Assembly (NCBI GenBank): GCA_017613335.1
Contig: JAGAEB010000102.1
Location: 1-11,317 of the forward strand
Source of the DNA: Methanosarcinaceae archaeon
Lineage (GTDB): Archaea > Halobacteriota > Methanosarcinia > Methanosarcinales > Methanosarcinaceae
DNA: 11,317 bases
Reading direction: 5' to 3'
The notes below the pieces were generated by a model. It had not been told where the DNA came from. It saw nothing but the letters and a program-made list of their open reading frames with translations, and did no database searches. The translations under genes and the position numbers were made by a program. This document shows positions 6,042 to 11,317 of the stretch, in pieces. The stretch's first letter is position 1. Each line of letters opens with the position of its first letter.

Positions 6042-6055
6042 ATAAAATATAAAAA
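6042..6055 (-). promoter_or_regulatory. TATA box of the rubrerythrin gene
   Basis: On the minus strand the sequence is TTTTTATATTTTAT, the best TATA-box match in the 194-bp gap between the regulator's stop and the rubrerythrin start. Transcription starting about 25 nt downstream, near 6020, would give a leader carrying the AAGGAG ribosome site. Confidence 0.55.
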
Positions 6056-6180
6056 GACAGAATGATTCCGGCTGAAATCTGTCGACATAAACAGAGATCA
6101 CGGATGACCGTCATTCCTCTCGTTCTCCTGTTAACAGAAATCATTATGAGTAACGGCTGAAAAATATAATTAGTTTTCGT

Positions 6181-6699
6181 TTATGCAGACATGTCTTCTT
6201 CCGGACGGCATGACCCGCCATCATGTCTGTCATCATATCCGCCGTCATGTCTGTCATCATATCCGCCGTCATGTCTGTCATCATATCCATCATCATGTCT
6301 GTCATCATATCCGTCATTACTCTTCCCGGAACAGGAGGCGCATTTCCCTGTGATCAGGAGCGTGACGGATTCGACCTCAAAGTCCGGCGGATCGATGCTT
6401 CTGAGGATCGTGCCGGAGAGTTCTTCATCGAAAAGATCAAAGATCCGGCGGCAGCACCTGCAGTAGACGTGGTGATGGAAACTGACATCAGCGTCATAAT
6501 GAGCTTCATTGCCGACTTCGATCCGCAGAAGGTATCCGTCATCGACAAGAGAATTCAGATTCCGGTATACCGTTGAAAGACTGATCGACGGCAGCGTTTT
6601 TGACACCTCTGCATAAACCGCCTCAGCGGTCGGATGAGATCTGACGGATCTGATGTAAGACAGAATCTCCTTCTTTTGGGCGGTATTTCTTTTGATCAT
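6181..6699 (-). CDS. PerR-type Fur-family regulator with repetitive Asp/His-rich tail
   Basis: Encodes 172 residues from ATG 6699; the first ~126 are a complete Fur-family protein. The winged-helix half includes HPTAEAVY (22-29) and the recognition helix SLSTVYRNLNSL (40-51). The metal site matches peroxide sensor PerR: H22, D69, H75, H77 and D88, with the D-H-H-D spacing (6, 2, 11) the same as in Bacillus PerR. C80/C83 and C120/C123 form the structural zinc site. In PerR, iron-catalysed oxidation of the two sensing histidines (H37 and H91 in Bacillus) releases DNA, so this protein probably represses peroxide-defence genes. The rubrerythrin gene just downstream is the obvious target, along with its own gene. 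Unusually, residues ~127-162 are four or more copies of DGYDDRHD/G, encoded by 24-bp DNA repeats. Typical family members end near residue 130-145. A GTGACC stretch before the ATG is a weak ribosome site. Confidence 0.9.
   Translation of the reverse strand: MIKRNTAQKKEILSYIRSVRSHPTAEAVYAEVSKTLPSISLSTVYRNLNSLVDDGYLLRIEVGNEAHYDADVSFHHHVYCRCCRRIFDLFDEELSGTILRSIDPPDFEVESVTLLITGKCASCSGKSNDGYDDRHDDGYDDRHDGGYDDRHDGGYDDRHDGGSCRPEEDMSA
6215..6318 (-). repeat. 24-bp tandem repeat encoding the regulator's tail
   Basis: Four 24-bp units (6215-6238, 6239-6262, 6263-6286, 6287-6310) are followed by an 8-bp partial copy. The second and third are identical and the outer ones differ by one or two bases. Each encodes eight residues (GYDDRHDx), so copy-number changes would keep the frame. 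Confidence 0.95.
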
Positions 6700-6750
6700 A
6701 CGAGGTCACAGGATCCGATCGTTAACGTATTTCCTATCATCATTGAATGT

Positions 6751-6762
6751 TATTTATTTTTT
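6751..6762 (-). promoter_or_regulatory. Candidate TATA box of the PerR-like gene
   Basis: The minus strand reads AAAAAATAAATA about 52-63 nt before ATG 6699, which would allow a leader of about 30 nt. The bases between box and start include GTTAAC (6721-6726), a small palindrome, but no confident PerR box. Confidence 0.4.
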
Positions 6763-6832
6763 ACGACAAAGATATACGATTGATGCGGCTTTTCAGAAAA
6801 AAGCAGACGGATCCGGAAAAAAACTGCTGAAA

Positions 6833-6981
6833 GAAGAGGAAAGAAGGCGGAAAAGAAAAACGGACGAAAAGAAGAGGAAAAAAGGCGGAAAAGAAAAACG
6901 GACGAAAAGAAGAGGAAAAAAGGCGGAAAAGGAAAACGGATGAAAAGAAAAGGGAAGAAGGCGAAAGAAAACGGATGAAAC
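6833..6981. repeat. 38-bp polypurine/polypyrimidine tandem repeat, noncoding
   Basis: Units at 6833-6870, 6871-6908 and 6909-6946 are nearly identical 38-bp copies, followed by a degenerate fourth (6947-6981). The plus strand is almost entirely A and G. A period of 38 breaks any reading frame, so this is not a coding repeat despite an accidental lysine-rich open frame. It begins about 36 nt downstream of the ACT-gene stop. That gene's minus-strand transcript would therefore run into long C/T-rich sequence with repeated TTTTCTTTTC tracts, a plausible multi-site archaeal terminator. The purine asymmetry could also form triplex DNA. Confidence 0.85.
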
Positions 6982-7016
6982 AGGACGGGAAACGGGTGTG
7001 AGAGATCATTCCGGGA

Positions 7017-7601
7017 TCAGTACAGGCTGACACCTTTGACGCCTGATGTTTTCCTGACAGCGTCGACGACATTGCCCGGGAGCGGTTCATTCGTGATGAT
7101 CGTGAGGCGCGGTTCCGGTGTGAAATAGGGATCGTCGGAGACGGCCTGGCGGATGCTGAACCCGGCATCCGAGATGACTTTCGTGACGCCGGCGATGATG
7201 CCGATGCCGGCGCTGTCTTCGGGGACGATGACAATGACGCCGAGGCCGAGATACGGGGCGGCGTCTCTTAAAAAGCAGACAGAATGGAGATGCTGAAAAA
7301 CGGTAAAAAGTTCCGGGTCTTCCGCGATCTTTCCGGCCGCGGTATCGACGACACGGCGGTCGACGCCGATCTCGTTTCCGATCTGGACATGAGGGATCTC
7401 GATGTTTCCGGAAGTCACTTTGCCGGCGGCTGTCACGCAGAAGCCTCTTTCAAAAAGGAGTTTGACGACTTTCTTCTGGGCAGGAAATTTTCCGAATTTG
7501 TTTTCAATGGAGTCACGGACAAGATCGGCCCGGGAAAGAGAAGAGGACCCGGCGGGGCCGGAACTTTCGGAAAAATGATCAGAAGCCAAAAGAATCACCA
7601 T
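7017..7601 (-). CDS. ACT-domain regulator of amino-acid metabolism (COG2150 type)
   Basis: Encodes 194 residues from ATG 7601. An N-terminal helix-turn-helix-like part (FPAQKKVVKLLFERGF at about 39-54, then IEIPHVQIGNEIGVDRRVV at about 68-86) precedes an ACT domain (about 120-194). The ACT domain shows LGVIVIVPEDSAGIGIIAGVTKVISDAGFSIRQ and ends GNVVDAVRKTSGVKGVSLY. This two-part layout is that of a family found in archaea and described as predicted regulators of amino-acid metabolism, in which the ACT domain should bind an amino acid. The ligand and target genes are unknown. The first ~38 residues, Ser-rich and low in conservation, go beyond what I recall for the family, so a later non-ATG start is possible. 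No ribosome site is clear at 7601. It follows a coiled-coil gene by 39 nt. Confidence 0.85.
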   Translation of the reverse strand: MVILLASDHFSESSGPAGSSSLSRADLVRDSIENKFGKFPAQKKVVKLLFERGFCVTAAGKVTSGNIEIPHVQIGNEIGVDRRVVDTAAGKIAEDPELFTVFQHLHSVCFLRDAAPYLGLGVIVIVPEDSAGIGIIAGVTKVISDAGFSIRQAVSDDPYFTPEPRLTIITNEPLPGNVVDAVRKTSGVKGVSLY

Positions 7602-7621
7602 GAGACAACGAAAAGATTATC

Positions 7622-7642
7622 GAGGTCCGGACAGCGGACCTC
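7622..7642 (-). terminator. 8-bp hairpin overlapping the coiled-coil gene's stop codon
   Basis: gaggtccg (7622-7629) and cggacctc (7635-7642) pair perfectly around a 5-nt loop; the stop codon (7643-7641) sits at the stem base. On the minus strand a short T-run (ATCTTTTCG) follows. It may partly terminate transcription between this gene and the ACT gene, or slow decay of the upstream message. Confidence 0.4.
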
Positions 7643-8807
7643 AGACGATCAGATAGAAGTTGTTGATGCGCGTGCTTGTCGTATCGACGCCGATGATCCC
7701 GGCAATCTCCAGACCTTCGCCGCCGATATTGGCAAGAGAAGAATACACCTCTTCCTTGGAGATATATTTCTCATTTCTCGTGCCGTCTTCATACTGCACT
7801 TTGATGACGATCTCCGTTTTGACATTGTTCCTTTTCATGCATTCCTGGATGATGGGGCAGTACTGCTCGGCAATGATCTTCATCGAATCGAAGATGAGAT
7901 TGTTTTCAAGCGCATTCTCTTCATCAACGGAAATGCCGGAAAGGCGGAAGGACGGCGTATTCTGACGGATATACGTCACGAATTTCTCGGGGATCTCCGA
8001 CAGTTCTCTCTCATCGATCAGCGGGAAAAGCGTTTCATCCGCCGTGATCTCCTGTTCATCTTCATAGATGGAGAAAAAGCCGTTCTTACAGACGATCCGG
8101 AAGACGTTTTTGCGGTTTCCGAGGACCAGAAGGAAATCTTCCGGGCCGGAATAACGCATTTCCTGAACGATGTATCCGGAGAGATCCTCCATCTTCGGCT
8201 TTTCTTCTTTGCTGAAGACGCCGGATCTTGCCATATGCGGCAGATTCAGTTTTCCGAGAAGTTTTTTGACGGTGATCTTCTCATCCGGGAAAGTCAGCGC
8301 GTATGTGTACTCAAGACCTGAGATATAGCCCGTCAGCGTCCCTTTCGTCATCTGATCCGTATATTCGATGTGATATTCACGGGATGCGCCGTAAATGCTC
8401 GAGATCATGAAAGGACTCAGGCAGTTCAGGATCTTTTCTTTCCTCTGATCGATCGTGCTGTTTAACTCTCTTCTGATCCGGTTGCTGTTGTTTTCAAGCT
8501 CTTCGCGGTTTTTCCGGACAGCCTCGTTGAGGATCTGAGTCATTTCATCGATGCAGGGACTCAGCGCGCCGGAGACGTCTCCGTACTGCGTCTGACGGAA
8601 AAATTCCAGAAGACGTTCCCGGAAGTTCTTCAGATCCGTGATCTGACGGTTGAGAGACTGGACTTTTTCCGTTTCCGCATCCTTCATTTCGATGATCGAA
8701 TTTTCCAACGGCAGGACCTGTTCCAGACATTGAATATAATTCCGGAGATCCTGAATCAGATCACGCTGAACGGGGAGCGGTGTGCCGTCCTGGTATGTAT
8801 AGATCAT
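7641..8807 (-). CDS. Coiled-coil protein of unknown function between dnaG and the ACT regulator
   Basis: Encodes 388 residues. ATG 8807 (MIYTYQDG) is chosen because AGGTGA (8817-8812) lies four bases upstream; an in-frame ATG at 8822 would add only five residues and lacks such a site. Residues ~12-140 are strongly helical and charged with heptad-like leucines (QDLRNYIQCLEQVL ... EKVQSLNRQITDLKNFRERLLEFF ... RKNREELENNSNRIRRELN), a probable coiled coil. The C-terminal ~250 residues look like a globular alpha/beta domain with no enzymatic motif I recognise. There is no signal peptide or membrane helix, so it is probably cytoplasmic. I do not recognise the family. Its place downstream of dnaG on the same strand, behind its own TATA-like sequence and leader, may reflect a conserved neighbourhood rather than a shared function. 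Confidence 0.88.
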   Translation of the reverse strand: MIYTYQDGTPLPVQRDLIQDLRNYIQCLEQVLPLENSIIEMKDAETEKVQSLNRQITDLKNFRERLLEFFRQTQYGDVSGALSPCIDEMTQILNEAVRKNREELENNSNRIRRELNSTIDQRKEKILNCLSPFMISSIYGASREYHIEYTDQMTKGTLTGYISGLEYTYALTFPDEKITVKKLLGKLNLPHMARSGVFSKEEKPKMEDLSGYIVQEMRYSGPEDFLLVLGNRKNVFRIVCKNGFFSIYEDEQEITADETLFPLIDERELSEIPEKFVTYIRQNTPSFRLSGISVDEENALENNLIFDSMKIIAEQYCPIIQECMKRNNVKTEIVIKVQYEDGTRNEKYISKEEVYSSLANIGGEGLEIAGIIGVDTTSTRINNFYLIV

Positions 8808-8850
8808 TCTGTCACCTGTCATCAGTTACATTTTTCATAATCCGGATGCG

Positions 8851-8875
8851 GATTTTTTTATCGATTCTGTTTTTA
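8851..8875 (-). promoter_or_regulatory. Candidate promoter of the coiled-coil gene
   Basis: The 143-bp gap from 8808 to 8950 has two minus-strand A-rich boxes, ATAAAAACAG and CGATAAAAAAATCC. The nearer one (about 8851-8863) would place a start some 25 nt before the AGGTGA ribosome site. The rest of the gap shows no gene and no clear T-rich terminator for dnaG. Confidence 0.4.
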
Positions 8876-8950
8876 TCGGGTCTGTTCTTTTACCGGGAGA
8901 CCGTATCTGAGAGATGTACAGTTTTAGACACTCTTTTCTTATAACTATAT

Positions 8951-10963
8951 TCATTGGATGACCGTAATATTCAGGCCGGCCGGTCTTTTGACGATGCTGC
9001 CCTCTTTGAGGCCGACGATATCCGGAATATGCTGTTCCCCGGCAATATCGATGAGCCTCTGTGTCACGACACCGTCAAAGATAACAGCGCGGATATTTTC
9101 AGCGCCTTCTTTGAGCGTGGATGCCAGATCGCGGATCCGGACCTCTTTGAGGATGCTGTTGTCATCGCCGATCAGACGGGCGCAGAGAGACCCTGAGAGA
9201 TCCCGGATCTGCTCTTCAAAGAAAGCTGATTTCCTGTCTTTTTCAGACAGAACAGGCTCTGCTTTTTCCGGAATGCCGGAATCGCTTTCCTCTGTCCGGC
9301 CGGATCTTTCGAAATCTCTCTCTCTGCTGCCGGAACGGACGGATCTGTCGAAATCTCTCTCTCTGTCACCGGAACGGACGGATCTGTCGAAATCTCTCTC
9401 TCTGTCATCGGAACGGGCAGATCTGTCGAAATCTCTCTCTCTGTCATCGGAACGGGCGGAGCTTTCAAAGTCTCCGTCATCGGAACGGGGGAATCTGCCG
9501 GGATTCCTTCTGTCAGGCCGGCCGGATCCGGCGGGCACTGCAGAGAAATCTTCTTCGATGTCATCCGATCCGGATGCGTCATAGCCGTCATCGTTTTCTT
9601 CGATGCGGATGTCGGTCTGTCTTTCAGTCCTGTTTTTTATCGGGGAGGCCGGGCGGATGATCGTTCTGCGCGGGATCCGGGTCTCATTTCCGGAAATGTC
9701 GCGGGCGTCAGAAGACGGCCTGACGGTGCGGACACGTCCGACGGCAGTCGGTCTTTCCGGGAAGGGCATCCCGGACAGTTTTCCGGATGCGGCGCCGGTC
9801 CTGATCTTTCCCCGGCTGTCCTGTCTGACGTCATCGAAATCTTCGCTTTCGGTTTCATCTCCGGCGGCGCTGACGAAGCTGTCTTCCGGCAGATCCTCAC
9901 GATCCGTCTTCCTCGTGAAAAGACGGTCTTCATCGTCGTCGTTTCTGATCGGTGCCGCATCGGCATCATCATCTGTGAAGACGACTTCGGGTTCACGGTA
10001 AAGCTCCTTGGCGGAAGACCGGGTGAGATCGTCACGGCGGATCTTTTCGACCCTTTTGGGGACTTTTCTGCTGATCAGATCGGCGGCAACGGATTTCTTC
10101 TCGCCTTTGTCGTCGTGTCTCAGTTTCCGGCCTGCCGGAATGCCGACCTTTTCGGCATATTGAGCGGCAGGGACCTTTTTCCGGAGGGACAGAACGATCT
10201 CTTTCTGGACAAGATCCTCGACCGCTTTTCCGTCCGGCGGGCGGGCGACGAAATCGACGTTTGCGACCTGCATCAGTTCTCTGATGATCAGTTCGCCGCC
10301 CCGGTCGCCGTCTGTGAAAACAGTCACGGTCTTGCCTTTTGTCAGTTCGGCGACTTCCGGCGGAATGTTCGTGCCGCCGACGCTGACAGTGTTCTTGATG
10401 CCGTATTTAAGAAGGTTGAGGACGTCGGCGCGGCCTTCCACGATGATGATGTTGTCCGAGTCGTATTCAGGTCCGGCCGGGATCTTGTTCTTTCCGAAGA
10501 AAGTGATGTCTTCGATGCGGACGGATTCTCTGACGACGTCGGCGATCTCCTGCGATTCCAGAAGGTCTTCATCGAAAAGAGTGGTGTAGATGACTTTGGC
10601 GCGTTCGATGATGCTGGCGCGTTTGACGGCGCGGACATCTTCGACTTTCGTGACCTCGATCGTGGCCGTGCAGGGGCCGACGCGGTCGATCGTCTCCAGG
10701 GATGCGGCCAGGACGGACGTCTTGACTTTATCCAGACTGGACGGGATGAAAATGTTTCCTCTCGTTTTTCCGGCTTTCGTCGTGGCCATGACTTCAATGC
10801 GGCCGATGCGGCCGGTCTTCTGGAGTTCCCTCAGATCAAGATCCGTTCCGAGAAGACCTTCCGTCTGTCCGAAAATAGCGCCGACGATATCCGGGCGTTC
10901 AATGACGCCGTCTGCTGAAATCTTTGTGTGGATAATATATTTGGTCGTATCTGCGTTCTGCAT
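8951..10963 (-). CDS. dnaG: Archaeal DnaG-type primase with a long repeat-containing linker
   Basis: Encodes 670 residues. ATG 10963 ([15 protein letters not shown]) is chosen because GGAG lies upstream at suitable distance and the family's conservation begins there. The open frame upstream to 11137 is not conserved and runs into tandem repeats. The N-terminal domain (1-165) has archaeal DnaG landmarks such as [23 protein letters not shown]. The TOPRIM domain (~170-250) keeps its catalytic acids: E176 in [10 protein letters not shown], and D218 and D220 in FTDGDRGGE. The conserved C-terminus (~570-670) ends [23 protein letters not shown]. Archaeal DnaG can make primers in vitro and is known as a subunit of the RNA-degrading exosome. 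This copy is long: from memory the family usually has 400-450 residues, and here residues ~270-570 are a charged, low-complexity linker with 13-residue repeats. All key residues are present, so it should be active. Confidence 0.96.
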   Translation of the reverse strand: MQNADTTKYIIHTKISADGVIERPDIVGAIFGQTEGLLGTDLDLRELQKTGRIGRIEVMATTKAGKTRGNIFIPSSLDKVKTSVLAASLETIDRVGPCTATIEVTKVEDVRAVKRASIIERAKVIYTTLFDEDLLESQEIADVVRESVRIEDITFFGKNKIPAGPEYDSDNIIIVEGRADVLNLLKYGIKNTVSVGGTNIPPEVAELTKGKTVTVFTDGDRGGELIIRELMQVANVDFVARPPDGKAVEDLVQKEIVLSLRKKVPAAQYAEKVGIPAGRKLRHDDKGEKKSVAADLISRKVPKRVEKIRRDDLTRSSAKELYREPEVVFTDDDADAAPIRNDDDEDRLFTRKTDREDLPEDSFVSAAGDETESEDFDDVRQDSRGKIRTGAASGKLSGMPFPERPTAVGRVRTVRPSSDARDISGNETRIPRRTIIRPASPIKNRTERQTDIRIEENDDGYDASGSDDIEEDFSAVPAGSGRPDRRNPGRFPRSDDGDFESSARSDDRERDFDRSARSDDRERDFDRSVRSGDRERDFDRSVRSGSRERDFERSGRTEESDSGIPEKAEPVLSEKDRKSAFFEEQIRDLSGSLCARLIGDDNSILKEVRIRDLASTLKEGAENIRAVIFDGVVTQRLIDIAGEQHIPDIVGLKEGSIVKRPAGLNITVIQ
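9293..9481 (-). repeat. 39-bp tandem repeat inside dnaG
   Basis: Four 39-bp units (boundaries about 9293, 9332, 9371 and 9410) and a shorter, diverged fifth (from 9449) encode 13-residue repeats of the form RS(D/G)DRERDFDRS(A/V) at residues ~495-557. The central units differ by only a few bases, indicating recent duplication. The period is a multiple of three, so the frame is kept. Confidence 0.95.
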
Positions 10964-11127
10964 ATTATTGTCTCCGGTACCCGGAAGAACGATCAGAAAA
11001 AGCTGATGACGAAAGAAACGGACGATAGGTATGATACGATCCTGCCGGTCACCGAAGCGGGATACGGATCCTGAAAAACAGCCGGCAGAAACAGACAGAC
11101 GCATAAAGACTGAATGCAGGAGATTCC
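10964..11127 (-). promoter_or_regulatory. dnaG upstream region
   Basis: This 164-bp stretch between the dnaG start and the tandem repeats must hold the dnaG promoter if the gene is transcribed on its own. The ribosome site GGAG is clear next to the ATG. I see no convincing TATA box at the expected distance. Part of the stretch (11102-11127) is a decayed copy of the neighbouring repeat. Confidence 0.3.
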
Positions 11128-11317
11128 GATCAGACATGAAGGCTGAATACAGGAAACCCGATCAGACATGAAGGCTGAATACAGGAAATTCCGATCAGAC
11201 ATGAAGGCTGAATACAGGAAACCGATCAGACATGAAGGCTGAATACAGGAAACCGATCAGACATGAAGGCTGAATACAGGAAACCGATCAGACATGAAGG
11301 CTGAATACAGGAAACCG
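11128..11317. repeat. 31-33-bp tandem direct repeat running off the right edge
   Basis: Six near-perfect copies begin at 11128, 11160, 11193, 11224, 11255 and 11286, each starting gatcagacatgaaggctgaa. A seventh begins at the last base, and a decayed copy lies at about 11102-11127. Unit lengths are 32, 33, 31, 31, 31 and 31. The differences lie only in the last few bases (aaaccc, aaattcc, aaacc). There are no spacers, so this is not a CRISPR array. It lies about 165 bp upstream of the dnaG start. Its total length is unknown because the window ends inside it. Confidence 0.92.

Noticed and set aside
6692..6943. An 83-residue Lys/Arg/Glu-rich plus-strand open frame
   Set aside because: It is produced by the A/G-only 38-bp repeat, whose period is not a multiple of three. 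It has no conserved features.
7284..8321. A 345-residue plus-strand open frame
   Set aside because: It lies antisense to the ACT and coiled-coil genes, crosses the boundary between them, and has no ribosome site or family features.
8839..8854. Hairpin followed by seven Ts on the plus strand, looking like an intrinsic terminator
   Set aside because: No plus-strand gene lies upstream of it, and on the minus strand the same bases fit the promoter of the coiled-coil gene better.
10964..11137. A 58-residue N-terminal extension of DnaG
   Set aside because: The conserved DnaG sequence begins at MQNADTTKY with a good ribosome site. The extension lies partly in a decayed copy of the tandem repeat and matches nothing in the family.
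11128..11317. CRISPR array
   Set aside because: Units follow each other directly with no unique spacers of constant length, and no cas gene is visible.

Overview
The window reads as chromosomal DNA of a methanogenic euryarchaeon, most likely of the Methanomicrobiales; that placement is inferred from protein content, not from a search. The strongest evidence is an archaeal-type DnaG primase. It is supported by an ACT-domain regulator of the archaeal COG2150 type, A/T-rich boxes about 25-30 nt upstream of several starts, GGAGG/AGGTGA ribosome sites, and an anaerobe-type peroxide defence pair (rubrerythrin plus a PerR-type regulator). Nearly everything is on the minus strand. The exceptions are a gene tail at the left edge and a GNAT acetyltransferase.

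Layout, left to right. (1) 1-92: 3' end of a plus-strand gene, then two stem-loops. (2) 181-4171: an unusual accessory block of membrane proteins that I cannot match to a named system. It holds three diverged copies of a 'large' protein (N-terminal membrane helices plus a soluble C-terminal domain). Two of these copies are each preceded by a 'small' two-helix membrane protein. The copies at 181-1074 and 1624-2571 are intact. The copy at 2791-3864 and its small partner at 3871-4171 are broken by single-base indels, each lying at a homopolymer. (3) 4197-4778: a CYTH/CyaB-type phosphohydrolase or cyclase, divergent from (4) 4832-5314, a GNAT acetyltransferase, across a very short shared promoter region. 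(5) 5332-5423: a hairpin plus T-run terminator and a nested stem-loop between convergent genes. (6) 5468-6699: rubrerythrin and a PerR-like Fur-family regulator with a repetitive Asp/His-rich tail. (7) 6833-6981: noncoding polypurine/polypyrimidine 38-bp tandem repeats. (8) 7017-10963: ACT-domain regulator, a coiled-coil protein of unknown function, and dnaG, all reading leftwards. (9) 11128-11317: a 31-33-bp tandem repeat that runs off the right edge.

How the genes work together. The PerR-like protein carries the full set of PerR metal ligands and probably controls itself and rubrerythrin in the peroxide response. The small/large membrane genes are tightly coupled: one pair is 1 nt apart, and in the other the small gene's stop lies inside the large gene's ribosome site. 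They therefore probably act as a two-component membrane complex that has been duplicated and is partly decaying. The window is also rich in tandem repeats. The two inside genes have periods divisible by three (24 and 39 bp), while the two outside genes do not (38 and 31-33 bp).
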